Notes: generated by a model not told the origin, from the letters alone. 53,633 bases of DNA from Bacteroidota bacterium (GCA_026391835.1 JAPLDF010000029.1:1-53633), one strand, 5' to 3'. Shown: positions 1-8,851, counted from the first letter of the stretch. Program-made: numbers and translations.

Positions 1-130
1 GGAAAATATCGTTCTAAGGGGTGGTCAATTTGAATCGGCAGGGGGTGGTCAATTTGCCCTGGCGCGAACCGATTTTTACACCGGCACAGGGGTGGTCAAT
101 TTGGATCGGCAGACACTGGTCAAAGTGAAT
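1..130. mobile_element. End of an IS21-like element (multiple terminal direct repeats)
   Basis: A 15-bp word, GGGGTGGTCAATTTG, occurs exactly three times (18-32, 42-56, 89-103), and a decayed fourth copy lies at about 115-129. Copies one and three are followed by (G/A)ATCGGCAG. Multiple short direct repeats built around TGGTCAATTT are typical of the ends of IS21-family (istA/istB) elements in Bacteroidota, where they act as transposase binding sites. No transposase gene lies inside the window, so the element body would extend to the left of base 1. The exact boundary with host DNA cannot be placed. Confidence 0.6.
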
Positions 131-195
131 GGTTTATCCACCCCCATCAAGATTTTGAAATTCAAAACCGATTCAATTCAATAAGCGCAGGTATG

Positions 196-351
196 CTATT
201 CCGGACCGTCAGGGCATGATACAAGCAGGTTCATACATTGGCCGGTACATTGTTCCACTTGGTTGAGATCATTCGTCATATAGCCCACTACACAGCTATA
301 AGGATTGTACCCGACACCACCCAACTGAAATAAAAACCCCGGCAGGTTCAC
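196..351 (-). CDS. Possible Cys-rich small ORF, unknown
   Basis: An open frame of 51 codons runs from a GTG (349-351) to TAG (196-198). The product has a Gly-Gly near residue 11-12 followed by four cysteines (about C20, C35, C39, C46). The frame crosses the terminator hairpin at 330-360 of the neighbouring gene and has no clear ribosome binding site or ATG. It may be a decayed fragment rather than a working gene. It is listed because the stretch otherwise has no explanation. Confidence 0.15.
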   Translation of the reverse strand: MNLPGFLFQLGGVGYNPYSCVVGYMTNDLNQVEQCTGQCMNLLVSCPDGPE

Positions 352-360
352 CGGGGCTAT
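330..360 (-). terminator. Rho-independent terminator
   Basis: A perfect 6-bp GC stem (CCCCGG 337-342 with CCGGGG 351-356) is followed on the minus strand by a run of T residues (331-336 region). It lies 30 bases past the stop codon of the small gene at 390-671. Confidence 0.65.
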
Positions 361-389
361 TAGTCAATAAATTGTCTGATAGGCTACCT

Positions 390-671
390 TCAGGCTGCAT
401 TTACTTCAGTTTGGGTGCAGTGCTTCTGAATTTCCTTCACCATTCTGTTGCAAATGTTCCCGGCTGTTTTTCTGGCATCATTTAATTGGTAGCCGGTTAA
501 TACCTTCCCAACCTTGTACGGGTAGATGGCCACCGGGTGTTCTTTTGTCAGGCTGCCCAGGTGAAACCATACCCAATTAAAGGCGGTATCATTCTGCGGT
601 TCGTCACTCAGTTCAATCCCGAATTGGTGAACATGGTCAAGTTTTGACCATTCATGTGTCAATTTAATCAT
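390..671 (-). CDS. Hypothetical protein, 93 aa
   Basis: This is a 93-residue soluble protein with no signal peptide, membrane segment or motif I recognise. It is rich in aromatic residues (Trp8, and a Trp-Val-Trp-Phe run in the middle) and ends in a predicted helix. A terminator follows its stop, which supports a real transcription unit. It sits between an IS21-like end and tRNA-Gln, a typical place for acquired genes, so it may be accessory DNA. No function can be assigned. Confidence 0.5.
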   Translation of the reverse strand: MIKLTHEWSKLDHVHQFGIELSDEPQNDTAFNWVWFHLGSLTKEHPVAIYPYKVGKVLTGYQLNDARKTAGNICNRMVKEIQKHCTQTEVNAA

Positions 672-823
672 GGTGTTTGATATTTATAGATGAATAATAC
701 ACCCGACAACTGCCGGATGTTTGAATTGCTAACGATGCTAACGTAGGAACCGGGAAATTGAGAAGGTGGAAAAAATGAACCCAAACCATCGTAAAAGTGG
801 GGTAAATCGTGGGGTGACAGGCA

Positions 824-855
824 CAAAAAAGGCCGTAAATCATTGATTCACAGCC
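824..855 (-). terminator. Terminator of tRNA-Gln
   Basis: An imperfect 11-bp stem (831-841 with 845-855, 9 of 11 paired, 3-nt loop) is followed on the minus strand by seven T residues (824-830). It begins about 19 bases past the 3' end of the tRNA-Gln gene. Confidence 0.6.
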
Positions 856-873
856 TGATTTGATTTTGAAAAG

Positions 874-946
874 TTGTCCGACTAGGGGTCGAACCTAGAC
901 TCTAATGATCCAGAATCATTTGTGTTGCCAGTTACACCATCGGACA
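874..946 (-). tRNA. tRNA-Gln (CTG anticodon)
   Basis: The 73-nt gene folds as a standard cloverleaf. The acceptor stem starts U1-G2-U3 and pairs fully with its 3' strand, the anticodon loop reads TTCTGGA, giving CUG, and the T arm contains GGTTCGACCCC. The 3' CCA is not encoded. The weak U1-A72 pair is a known glutamine identity element. The gene lies directly downstream of glnS on the same strand but has its own promoter and terminator. Confidence 0.95.
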
Positions 947-955
947 ATCTGCCTG

Positions 956-988
956 CAAAATTAATACTTTTTTTGCAAAAATGTCAAG
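956..988 (-). promoter_or_regulatory. Promoter of tRNA-Gln
   Basis: On the minus strand a CTTG (-33) at 985-988 is separated by 21 bases from TAATTTTG (-7) at 956-963, matching the Bacteroidota consensus TTG-N19/21-TAnnTTTG. The tRNA starts 9 bases after the -7 box. The promoter fits into the short gap after the glnS stop codon. Confidence 0.7.
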
Positions 989-989
989 T

Positions 990-2693
990 TTATTTAACTT
1001 TTTCACCCTTTGACCAGGAATCTCTTAAAGGAACGACTCTGTTCAGGACAAGGTGTTGCGGGGTAGAATCCTTATCGACCGAAAAATAGCCGGTGCGCTC
1101 AAACTGGAATTTGTCCAAAACAGCTGCCAATGAAACCGCAGGCTCGACCATTGCCGTGATGATCCTGAGCGAATCGGGGTTCAGGTAATCTTTATAGGTT
1201 TTACCCTCTTCGGCGTCATCGGGGTTTTCATTGGTAAACAGCCGGTCGTAAAGCCTGACTTCCGCTTTAACCGCATGTTTTTCAGAAACCCAGTGCAGGG
1301 TTCCTTTCACCTTCCGGTTGCTTTCGGGCATCCCGCTTTTGGTTTGCGGGTCATAAGTGCAATGAATCTCTTCGATTTCGCCTGTTTCTGCGTCCTTCAC
1401 GACACTTTCACACCGGATGATGTATGCAGCCTTCAAACGGACCTCACGACCCGGAGCGAGGCGGAAAAACTTATTTGGGGGATCTTCCATGAAATCGTCC
1501 CTTTCAATGAAGAGGGTTTTTGAAAACGGCATTTTCCGCTTCCCCTTTGATTCATCTTCGGGATTGTTGACCGATTCCATCTCCTCAACAAGATCATCGG
1601 GGTAGTTGTCAAGAATCACTTTTACAGGGTTCAGCACGGCCATGATGCGGTTGGCGCGTTTGTTGAGATCTTCGCGGATGCAAAATTCCAGCAGGCTGAC
1701 ATCAATGACGTTGTCGCGTTTGGCAACCCCGATCGTGTTGGCAAAGTTTCGTATCGACTCCGGGGTAAAACCGCGGCGCCGCAACCCGCAAATAGTAGGC
1801 ATCCGCGGATCGTCCCAGCCAGTTACATTGCCATCGCGGACCAACTCCAGCAATTTGCGTTTGCTCATCACGGTATAGGTTACATTGAGCCGGGCAAACT
1901 CGATCTGGCGGGGAGCATAGATGCCTATTTCCCGGATAAACCATTCATACAGGGGCCTGTGAACTTCAAACTCAAGGGTGCAGATCGAGTGGGTGATGCG
2001 CTCGATGGAATCGGACTGGCCATGGGCGAAATCGTACATCGGGTAGATGCACCACTGGTCGCCCGTACGGTGATGGTGTGCATGCAGGATGCGATAGAGC
2101 ACCGGGTCGCGCATGTGCATGTTGGGGGAGCCCATATCAATTTTGGCTCTCAGCACCCTGGTTCCATCCGGAAATTCACTGTTGCGCATCCGTGAGAACA
2201 GGTCAAGATTTTCTTCGACCGACCGGCTTCTGAAAGGGCTTTCCTTCCCCGGACGGGTTGGCGTTCCACGGGTTTCGCTGATCTCCTCGGCGGTCATGTC
2301 ACACACATACGCCTTCCCCTTCCTGATCAGGATTACCGCGTATGCATAGAGTTCTTCAAAATAATCAGAGGCAAAGAAAAGACGGTCCTCCCAGTCAAAA
2401 CCAAGCCATTTGACATCTTCCATAATGGAGTCGACGTATTCAACATCCTCTTTCACCGGGTTTGTGTCGTCGAACCGAAGGTTTGTCTTTCCATTATATT
2501 TTTTTGCCAGGCCGAAGTTCAGGCAGATCGATTTTGCGTGACCGATGTGAAGGTACCCATTTGGCTCGGGGGGAAACCGGGTATGCACACGGCCTTCATT
2601 CGTCCCTTTCCGGATATCTTCCTCAATGATTTCTTCAATGAAATTAAGGGAACGGATGTTCTTTTCTTCTTCGGGATTTGCTTTTTCTTCCAT
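990..2693 (-). CDS. glnS: Glutamine-tRNA ligase
   Basis: This class I aminoacyl-tRNA synthetase charges tRNA-Gln with glutamine in the cytoplasm. The 567-residue length fits bacterial GlnRS. The HIGH signature is at residues 49-52 inside [12 protein letters not shown], the KMSKS-type loop appears as VMSKR at 275-279, and the C-terminal half carries the two anticodon-binding beta barrels. The Gln/Glu distinction is supported by the PPEPNG context and the GlnRS-type length. Its substrate tRNA-Gln is encoded immediately downstream on the same strand. An AGGAGGT lies about 20 bases before the start, too far to be a normal ribosome binding site. Having GlnRS implies direct glutaminylation rather than sole dependence on the GatCAB route. 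Confidence 0.97.
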   Translation of the reverse strand: MEEKANPEEEKNIRSLNFIEEIIEEDIRKGTNEGRVHTRFPPEPNGYLHIGHAKSICLNFGLAKKYNGKTNLRFDDTNPVKEDVEYVDSIMEDVKWLGFDWEDRLFFASDYFEELYAYAVILIRKGKAYVCDMTAEEISETRGTPTRPGKESPFRSRSVEENLDLFSRMRNSEFPDGTRVLRAKIDMGSPNMHMRDPVLYRILHAHHHRTGDQWCIYPMYDFAHGQSDSIERITHSICTLEFEVHRPLYEWFIREIGIYAPRQIEFARLNVTYTVMSKRKLLELVRDGNVTGWDDPRMPTICGLRRRGFTPESIRNFANTIGVAKRDNVIDVSLLEFCIREDLNKRANRIMAVLNPVKVILDNYPDDLVEEMESVNNPEDESKGKRKMPFSKTLFIERDDFMEDPPNKFFRLAPGREVRLKAAYIIRCESVVKDAETGEIEEIHCTYDPQTKSGMPESNRKVKGTLHWVSEKHAVKAEVRLYDRLFTNENPDDAEEGKTYKDYLNPDSLRIITAMVEPAVSLAAVLDKFQFERTGYFSVDKDSTPQHLVLNRVVPLRDSWSKGEKVK

Positions 2694-2963
2694 ATCAGGT
2701 TTTATTAATTACCTCCTGTGGCCCGGAGATCATTGTGGGCTTGGTGCAGGCCTGGCGATCATTGTGATCAGGTTAAAATTAAACCACAAAGACACTAAGT
2801 ATTGCACAAAGTTCACAAAGAACGGGAATGGAGGAGTACCAGGCGTTCCGGGAATTCACCGGGTAGCATGGTGACTTATCTTCTGCAAACTTACTACTAT
2901 TTAGAAAAAGGTGACCCCGGGTTCACGGGAAATTGATAATTTCACCGTCCGAAAAAATAAATT
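2694..2963. repeat. Intergenic region with decayed cacaaag repeat
   Basis: This 270-bp gap lies between the divergent genes glnS and folB. At about 2782-2821 it carries a run of ACAAAG words (ccacaaagacac, cacaaagttcacaaag) related to the longer run at 40780-40808, so it is a dispersed low-complexity repeat of this genome. No gene or clear promoter box was recognised in the rest. Confidence 0.45.
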
Positions 2964-3320
2964 ATGGGTACAATTTTGCTTGAAGGCATGGAATTCTTTG
3001 CATTTCATGGCTGTTTTAAAGAAGAACAGATCATCGGGACCAAATTCATCCTGGACCTGCAGATCGAGGTGAACACGACGATTTCCGAACAATCGGATCA
3101 TCTTAAGGATACTACTGATTACGTAGCGCTCTACAAATGTGTTAAAAAAGAGATGGAGCAGAAGTCGCATTTGCTTGAACACGTTGCGCGGCGTATCCTG
3201 GATGCCATCCGGCTGGAGTTTCCGGCCATCAACGGCATTGAATTGAAAATTGCCAAACTCAACCCGCCGATGGGAGGCAAGATGCAACAGGTGAGCGTTA
3301 AAACCCAATGGAAGAAATGA
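2964..3320 (+). CDS. folB: Dihydroneopterin aldolase
   Basis: FolB converts 7,8-dihydroneopterin to 6-hydroxymethyl-dihydropterin and glycolaldehyde in folate synthesis. The 118-residue length matches the family. The N-terminal motif (residues 3-28) has the conserved FHGCFKEEQIIGTKF pattern with the substrate-binding glutamate, and the C-terminal NPPMGGKMQQVSV segment contains the catalytic lysine region. It is a single gene between divergent glnS and tRNA-Cys. No other folate gene is nearby. Confidence 0.93.
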   Translation: MGTILLEGMEFFAFHGCFKEEQIIGTKFILDLQIEVNTTISEQSDHLKDTTDYVALYKCVKKEMEQKSHLLEHVARRILDAIRLEFPAINGIELKIAKLNPPMGGKMQQVSVKTQWKK

Positions 3321-3321
3321 A

Positions 3322-3354
3322 TTTGTAGGAATTTCAAAACTTTTTGTAATTTTG
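3322..3354 (+). promoter_or_regulatory. Promoter of tRNA-Cys
   Basis: TTTG at 3322-3325 and TAATTTTG at 3347-3354 are separated by exactly 21 bases. The tRNA begins 17 bases after the -7 box. The -33 box starts two bases after the folB stop codon, so the tRNA is transcribed on its own. Confidence 0.75.
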
Positions 3355-3370
3355 CACTCCCATTTACCAT

Positions 3371-3441
3371 GGTTTCGTGGCCGAGTGGCTAGGCAGCGGT
3401 CTGCAAAACCGTCCACAGCGGTTCGACTCCGCTCGAAACCT
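3371..3441 (+). tRNA. tRNA-Cys (GCA anticodon)
   Basis: The 71-nt cloverleaf has a fully paired GGTTTCG acceptor stem, anticodon loop CTGCAAA (anticodon GCA), T loop GTTCGACTC and discriminator U73, which is a cysteine identity element. CCA is not encoded. A terminator follows at once. Confidence 0.95.
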
Positions 3442-3445
3442 CTTC

Positions 3446-3475
3446 AACCCGTTTCTTTCCGGAACGGGTTTTTTT
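3446..3475 (+). terminator. Terminator of tRNA-Cys
   Basis: An 8-bp stem, AACCCGTT (3446-3453) with AACGGGTT (3463-3470), is followed by a T run to 3475. The T run overlaps the stop codon of mreD, which comes in from the other strand. Confidence 0.8.
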
Positions 3476-3989
3476 ATTTCCCACGCGGATAGAGCAGATA
3501 TTCACTGATAAGCACCAGGAACAGGGTGAATAAACTGCTTAACAGGACCCTTACCAGGGTTGCCATGAATTCACTGAAGCGGAATATTTCGAGGAAGAAA
3601 AGTGCAAAATGGTGTATGAGGATCAGGATGATGGAATAATAGAGAAACCATTTCAGTCCCTGGTTCCTCAGCGAAGGGGTTTCACCGAGGAGTGATTCGG
3701 GGCCCGAGGATATGGCGGAGATCACAAATGGCCGGGCAAAGGCCATTGCAACACAGGCGGAGGCATTCAGGCCGATGGTATTGGTAAACATGTCAATACT
3801 CCATCCCAGGACAAATGCGGCAATCAGCAGCATCCACCTGGGCGTGTCAAACGGCAGCAGGAGTATAAAATAGATATAAAGATAGGGATTGATATACCCG
3901 CTCAGGTTAATATGGTTCAGGATTAAGACCTGGAAAAAAATCAGGAAGAAAAACCGGATAATATTAAAAAAAACAGTCCTGGAGGTCAT
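3474..3989 (-). CDS. mreD: Rod shape-determining protein MreD
   Basis: This small polytopic inner-membrane protein of the elongasome works with MreB and MreC in lateral wall growth. Its 171 residues are almost entirely hydrophobic, with about five predicted membrane helices, and the family is known for low sequence conservation. Assignment rests on size, topology and position: its ATG overlaps the mreC stop codon (TAATG at 3987-3991), implying translational coupling. The usual Bacteroidota followers, penicillin-binding protein 2 (mrdA) and rodA, are absent; tRNA-Cys lies convergent instead. Confidence 0.85.
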   Translation of the reverse strand: MTSRTVFFNIIRFFFLIFFQVLILNHINLSGYINPYLYIYFILLLPFDTPRWMLLIAAFVLGWSIDMFTNTIGLNASACVAMAFARPFVISAISSGPESLLGETPSLRNQGLKWFLYYSIILILIHHFALFFLEIFRFSEFMATLVRVLLSSLFTLFLVLISEYLLYPRGK

Positions 3990-4819
3990 TATTGTGATTT
4001 AAAGGAGTCTTTCAATTCTTCTTTTTCTTTCCGCATCATGTCCACAACCACCTCGATATAACCAAGGCTGTTGAAATCGGTTGAAAACAGGATCTCTCCG
4101 TTGTTGAAATTTTCGTCCTGGGCATTTTTAAAGCCGGAGATCGTTCCGATCATCAACCCCTCGGGAAAGATATCGGAATTACCGCTGGTGATGATTGTAT
4201 CGCCCTTTACCATGATGATATGTTTCGGAATCTCCTTAACCTGTCCACGCCGGTAGCTCCCGCCATTCCATTCAACATTTACGAGCTGGTTATTCTTTTT
4301 GAATTTCCCGGAAATCCTGCTGTCTTTGTTCAGCATTGACATGATCCAGCTGAAATGGGGTGAAACGCTTACCACCTGGCCAACAATTTTATTCCCGATG
4401 ATCACCCCCATGTGATTTTCGATGCCATGCAACGAGCCCTTGTTGATCATCAGGAAGTTGTTCCGCTTGTTGGTGGAGTTGCTGATGACCTTGGCACTGA
4501 TATACTTGTATTCAAGGTGAACGATTGAATCCTTCTTATAAAAGATATTGACATCGGTGGTGTAAAACGCCTCGGGTATGCGGGAATGGAGTTTGGCCAT
4601 CTCTTCAATGAGGACACGGTTCGTTTTGCGCAGGGAAAAGTATTCGGAGATCCCGCTGAACATGTTGTTCACGGATCCCGAAACGGCATTTGACACAGAA
4701 TAAAGGGAGCTTCCCTGGAATTCATTGTAGTTGAAAAGCAGAACCAGTGAAAAGGTTTCCAAAAGCAGGAAAAGGAAATAGAAATAGTGCTCCCGGAAAA
4801 ATAAAAAAAGATTCCGCAT
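3989..4819 (-). CDS. mreC: Rod shape-determining protein MreC
   Basis: This is the bitopic periplasmic scaffold of the elongasome, linking MreB/MreD to penicillin-binding proteins. The 276 residues contain one N-terminal membrane helix (about 10-32), a coiled-coil stretch (about 60-80), and the double beta-barrel MreC domain with the conserved segment at about 115-145 (MINKGSLHGIENHMGVI). It starts 8 bases after the mreB stop and overlaps mreD by one base, so it is a middle gene of purH-mreBCD. Confidence 0.93.
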   Translation of the reverse strand: MRNLFLFFREHYFYFLFLLLETFSLVLLFNYNEFQGSSLYSVSNAVSGSVNNMFSGISEYFSLRKTNRVLIEEMAKLHSRIPEAFYTTDVNIFYKKDSIVHLEYKYISAKVISNSTNKRNNFLMINKGSLHGIENHMGVIIGNKIVGQVVSVSPHFSWIMSMLNKDSRISGKFKKNNQLVNVEWNGGSYRRGQVKEIPKHIIMVKGDTIITSGNSDIFPEGLMIGTISGFKNAQDENFNNGEILFSTDFNSLGYIEVVVDMMRKEKEELKDSFKSQ

Positions 4820-4827
4820 GGTGCCTC

Positions 4828-5841
4828 TTACTTGATGAGGAACGTAAATTTGTCAAAATTCTTCAGTGCAATGCCTGTTCCCCTGGCTACAGCCCTTAAA
4901 GGATCTTCGGCCACATGAACTTTCAATTTTGTTTTCAGGTGAATACGTTTATCAAGTCCGCGCAGCAAGGCTCCGCCTCCGGTGAGATAGATCCCCGTCT
5001 CGAAAATATCGGAAGCAAGTTCCGGCGGTGTCATTTCAAGCGCATTCAACACGGCCGCTTCGATTTTGGCAACGGATTTATCAAGGCAATGGGCAATTTC
5101 AGCATAGTTTACAATGACCTCTTTGGGGATACCGGTAAGGAGGTCACGGCCGTGCACGGCATAGTCGGGCGGCGGATTGTCAATGTCGGCGATGGCCGCC
5201 CCTACTTCGATTTTAATACGTTCGGCCGTTCGTTCACCAACGTTGATATTGTGTTGTTTACGCATATATTCTTCAATGTCGGCATTGAATTCATCGCCGG
5301 CAATGCGGATTGATTTGTTGTTCACGATTCCGCCCAGGGCGATCACGGCAATTTCGCTGGTCCCCCCGCCGATGTCGATAACCATGTTGCCGATGGGTTC
5401 CAGCACATCAATGCCGATACCAATTGCAGCTGCCATGGGTTCATGGATAAGACGTACCTCCTTGGCGCCGGCCTGTTCGGCTGAGTCTTTTACTGCACGC
5501 TCTTCCACTTCGGTAATTCCCGAGGGTATGCAAATAACCATCTTGAGTGCCGGGGGAAACCACGATTTGCGGAGGTCAATCATCTTGATCATGGCGCGTA
5601 TCATATGTTCGGCAGCCTGGAAATCGGCAATGACCCCTCCCCTGAGCGGTCGGATTGTCTTGATGTTTTCATGCGTCTTCCCATGCATCATCTGGGCCCT
5701 CTTTCCAACGGCTATAATCTTGCCCGAACTGCGTTCAATGGCTACGATTGAAGGTTCGTCAACAACAACTTTATCATTGTATATGATGATGGTATTGGCC
5801 GTACCCAGGTCTATGGCAATTTCTTTCGTAAACAATCCCAT
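4828..5841 (-). CDS. mreB: Rod shape-determining protein MreB (bacterial actin)
   Basis: MreB is a membrane-associated actin homologue that orients cell-wall synthesis. The 337 residues show the phosphate-1 motif DLGTANT near residue 12, the phosphate-2 motif DIGGGTSEIAV near 160 and the adenosine motif TGGGALLRGL near 290. Length and motifs are typical. It lies 11 bases downstream of purH on the same strand. Confidence 0.97.
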   Translation of the reverse strand: MGLFTKEIAIDLGTANTIIIYNDKVVVDEPSIVAIERSSGKIIAVGKRAQMMHGKTHENIKTIRPLRGGVIADFQAAEHMIRAMIKMIDLRKSWFPPALKMVICIPSGITEVEERAVKDSAEQAGAKEVRLIHEPMAAAIGIGIDVLEPIGNMVIDIGGGTSEIAVIALGGIVNNKSIRIAGDEFNADIEEYMRKQHNINVGERTAERIKIEVGAAIADIDNPPPDYAVHGRDLLTGIPKEVIVNYAEIAHCLDKSVAKIEAAVLNALEMTPPELASDIFETGIYLTGGGALLRGLDKRIHLKTKLKVHVAEDPLRAVARGTGIALKNFDKFTFLIK

Positions 5842-5852
5842 GGTCTCAATTA

Positions 5853-7379
5853 TTAATGTTTAAAATGTCGTATCCCGGTAATTACCATGGATATATTGTG
5901 TTCGTTGCAGTAATTCACTGAATCAATGTCCCGGATGGAACCCCCGGGCTGTATTACTGCAGTAACGCCCGCCTCACCGGCAATTTCAACGCAATCGGCA
6001 AACGGAAAAAAGGCATCCGATGCCATCACCGAACCATTGGTGTCGAACCCAAAGGAGTGTGCCTTGTTTATTGCCTGCCTCAACGCATCCACACGGGAGG
6101 TCTGCCCCATGCCACACCCGATTAGCTGGTTGTTCTTAATCAGAACTATCGTATTCGATTTCAGATGTTTAACTATCCTGTTGGCAAATACCAGCGCGTC
6201 AGTTTCCTCCTGCGAAGGTCGCTTATTGGTAACGTATTGAAAATCTATTTGTTGTTCCGAGGTCACATCTTTATCCTGCTCCAGAACTCCGTTCAGGATA
6301 GACTTAAATTGCAATTGCGGCAACTCAAACGAATTTTTTTGCAAAATTATTCTATTTTTCTTTGATTTTAAGAGATTAAGCGCATCATTTTCATACCCGT
6401 CGGCAATTAATATTTCAAAAAACAATTTATTGAGCTCTTCGGCCAGGTCCGGTTGTATTGTTCCGTTGGCAATGATGATGCCGCCATATGCCGAAACGGG
6501 GTCACATGCAAGGGCGTCAAGATAGGCATCTTTCATTGAGTTGCGGCTGGAAACACCACAAGGATTTGTATGTTTAATAATTGCAACCGTCGGAACAGAA
6601 AATTCCCCGATCAGGTTTATTGCGGCATCAACATCAACCAGGTTGTTGTATGACAGTTCCTTCCCATGGAGCTGGGTAAAAACATCTGCAAGATTTCCAT
6701 AAAAAGTGCTTTTCTGATGCGGATTTTCACCGTAACGCATGGGCAAGGCCGTCAGAATACTCTGTTTGAAGGCCGGAATATTTGCCTGCCGGTTGAAATA
6801 CCTGAAAATCTGGGTATCATAATGGGACGAAATGTTAAACGCAAGGCCGGCAAACTGCCGGCGGTCGCTCCGGTTTGTATAGCCACTGTTCTTTGCCAGG
6901 ACATCCAGGAATGCCTGGTAGTCACCGGAGGATGCCACGACCATTACGTGGGCATAATTTTTAGCTGCTGCACGTATCAGGGAGATACCGCCAATGTCTA
7001 TTTTTTCAATGATTTCCTCTTCATTGCCTGTTGCTGCCACTGTTTTTTCAAACGGGTAGAGATCAACAACAACAAGGTCGACAGAGGGGATCTCATATTT
7101 TTCAACATCGTCGACATCAGAAAACTTGTCGCGGCGCCAAAGAATTCCTCCAAAGATTTTAGGGTGCAATGTTTTTACACGTCCCCCCAGGATGGAGGGA
7201 TACGATGTGATGGATTCGATGGAAACAGCATGTATTCCCCTGCTCATCAGGAAATCGAAGGTGCCGCCGGTCGAAATGATTTGAATGCCGTAAGATACGA
7301 GTTTGCGTGCCAGATCCTCTATTCCTTCCTTGGAATATACGGAGATCAGGGCTGTTTTAATCTTTATCTGATCGTTCAT
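5853..7379 (-). CDS. purH: Bifunctional AICAR transformylase / IMP cyclohydrolase
   Basis: PurH performs the last two steps of purine synthesis: formylation of AICAR with 10-formyl-THF, then closure to IMP. I take the ATG at 7377-7379 as start, giving 508 residues, the normal size; a 30-codon upstream extension is unlike the family. The cyclohydrolase domain (about 1-195) has GGRVKTLHPKI at 65-75 and SLIRAAAKNY at 133-142. The transformylase domain (about 200-508) has RYGENPHQ at 215-222 and the catalytic KHTNPCG at 269-275. It heads the operon with mreBCD, an arrangement common in Bacteroidota. Confidence 0.96.
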   Translation of the reverse strand: MNDQIKIKTALISVYSKEGIEDLARKLVSYGIQIISTGGTFDFLMSRGIHAVSIESITSYPSILGGRVKTLHPKIFGGILWRRDKFSDVDDVEKYEIPSVDLVVVDLYPFEKTVAATGNEEEIIEKIDIGGISLIRAAAKNYAHVMVVASSGDYQAFLDVLAKNSGYTNRSDRRQFAGLAFNISSHYDTQIFRYFNRQANIPAFKQSILTALPMRYGENPHQKSTFYGNLADVFTQLHGKELSYNNLVDVDAAINLIGEFSVPTVAIIKHTNPCGVSSRNSMKDAYLDALACDPVSAYGGIIIANGTIQPDLAEELNKLFFEILIADGYENDALNLLKSKKNRIILQKNSFELPQLQFKSILNGVLEQDKDVTSEQQIDFQYVTNKRPSQEETDALVFANRIVKHLKSNTIVLIKNNQLIGCGMGQTSRVDALRQAINKAHSFGFDTNGSVMASDAFFPFADCVEIAGEAGVTAVIQPGGSIRDIDSVNYCNEHNISMVITGIRHFKH

Positions 7380-7474
7380 ATACCTGTTTTTTGTAACAAT
7401 AACTGAATGGCCGCGTCTAACATCGGTTTTTGGGAACCTTTGCAATGTTACCAAAAAATAAAAGACCAAGCAAT

Positions 7475-7508
7475 GGATTTACGATTTACGAAGGACGATT
7501 TACGATCC
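7475..7508. repeat. Short dispersed repeat (gatttacg words)
   Basis: The intergenic stretch before the permease gene repeats the word GATTTACGA. Related sequence occurs at 50060-50087 upstream of the mannose-1-phosphate guanylyltransferase gene. It appears to be low-complexity intergenic repeat DNA with no visible coding role. Confidence 0.4.
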
Positions 7509-7605
7509 AGGCATGCACTGTCAAATCCCCTAAATTGCAAATCGTAAACCGGGTAATTGTAAATATATCTATCTTTACTGTTCTTTAAAGGAAATCACTA
7601 CCTCC

Positions 7606-8850
7606 ATGATTTTAATCTTACGATTGATACGAGAAAGTTATCTATTTGCTTTTCAAGCAATTATAGTTAATAAAGTCCGAACGATCCTTTCCCTTCTCGG
7701 GATTACCATCGGGATATTCTGTGTTATTTCGGTTTTTACAGTTTTTGATTCCATGGAAAATGCGATCCGCAAAAGTATTGCCTCACTTGGGAGCAATGTG
7801 CTGTATGTTCAGAAATGGCCATGGGCCATGGGAGGCGATTACCCGTGGTGGAAATACTGGCAGCGGCCCGAACCTTCACTTGCCGACATGCAGGAAATTG
7901 AAAAGCGCAGCAACCTTTCCGAGTCTGTGGCTTATATGGTCCAGGTAAACAAGACCGTGAAATACCTGAACAATTATATGGAAAACATCGGTGTTAACGG
8001 CGTTTCACAGGATTTCGACAAGGTGTGGAAATTTGAACTTGGCGAAGGCCGGTATTTTTCAACAACCGAGTCGGCCAGCGGAAAGAACATTGCCCTGATC
8101 GGCGCTGACATTGCAGCAGACCTTTTCAGGGAAGGAGACCCGGTAGGAAAAAAGATAAAGATCTTTGGCAGGAACATCGAAGTAGTCGGGGTGATCACCA
8201 AAGAGGGAGAGGATTTTTTTGGTAATTCAAATGACAAGGCTGTTTATCTTCCGGTCAATTTTTTTAAAACGCTGGTGGACCTGAGGGACATGGGGGCTAC
8301 CATCGTCGTCAAGGCCAAACCCATGGTTTCCAACGATGAATTGCGGGATGAACTCACCGGCCTGATGCGTTCGATCCGAAAGCAGAAGCCGTCGGCTGAA
8401 GATAATTTCGCCATCAATGAAACTGATATTATTTCAAAGGGCTTTGACAGTTTATTCAGTGTTATTGCCATGGTAGGCTGGATCATAGGAGGTTTCTCCC
8501 TGCTGGTTGGAGGATTCGGAATTGCCAACATCATGTTTGTGTCGGTAAAGGAACGAACCAATATCATCGGAATTCAGAAAGCGCTGGGAGCCAAGAATTA
8601 CTTCATCCTGCTTCAGTTCCTGTTCGAGGCAATATTTCTTTCCCTGATCGGCGGAGTATTCGGTTTGCTGATCATTCTCCTGCTGACGGTTGTTGTTTCC
8701 TATACCACAGAATTTCACCTGCTTCTTACGCAGGGAAACATCATCCTGGGGATTGGCGTATCGGCCATTATCGGGCTGATTTCGGGAATTCTGCCGGCCT
8801 ATTCTGCCTCAAAACTCGATCCTGTGGAAGCGATGCGAACGGGAATGTAG
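7606..8850 (+). CDS. MacB/FtsX-type ABC transporter permease
   Basis: The 414-residue protein has the MacB topology: a membrane helix at about 20-45, a periplasmic MacB-type core (about 50-270), then three helices in an FtsX domain (about 285-405) ending in the typical PAYSASKLDPVEAMR segment. Such permeases couple ATP hydrolysis to transport or extraction of lipoproteins, peptides or antibiotics across the envelope. No ATPase or adaptor gene lies beside it, so its partner must be elsewhere. Its stop is one base from that of the convergent ferritin-like gene. The substrate cannot be told from the sequence. Confidence 0.88.
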   Translation: MILILRLIRESYLFAFQAIIVNKVRTILSLLGITIGIFCVISVFTVFDSMENAIRKSIASLGSNVLYVQKWPWAMGGDYPWWKYWQRPEPSLADMQEIEKRSNLSESVAYMVQVNKTVKYLNNYMENIGVNGVSQDFDKVWKFELGEGRYFSTTESASGKNIALIGADIAADLFREGDPVGKKIKIFGRNIEVVGVITKEGEDFFGNSNDKAVYLPVNFFKTLVDLRDMGATIVVKAKPMVSNDELRDELTGLMRSIRKQKPSAEDNFAINETDIISKGFDSLFSVIAMVGWIIGGFSLLVGGFGIANIMFVSVKERTNIIGIQKALGAKNYFILLQFLFEAIFLSLIGGVFGLLIILLLTVVVSYTTEFHLLLTQGNIILGIGVSAIIGLISGILPAYSASKLDPVEAMRTGM

Positions 8851-8851
8851 G

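Noticed and set aside
2901-3416. 171-codon minus-strand frame over folB and tRNA-Cys
   Set aside because: It runs through a tRNA gene and opposite a well-conserved enzyme.
6666-7406. 246-codon plus-strand frame opposite purH
   Set aside because: Antisense shadow; Cys/Phe-rich composition without conserved features.
7380-7469. 30-codon N-terminal extension of PurH
   Set aside because: Not part of the family; the ATG at 7377-7379 gives the normal protein.
7380-7605. Purine-type riboswitch upstream of purH
   Set aside because: No conserved aptamer core was found; only dispersed gatttacg words were seen.
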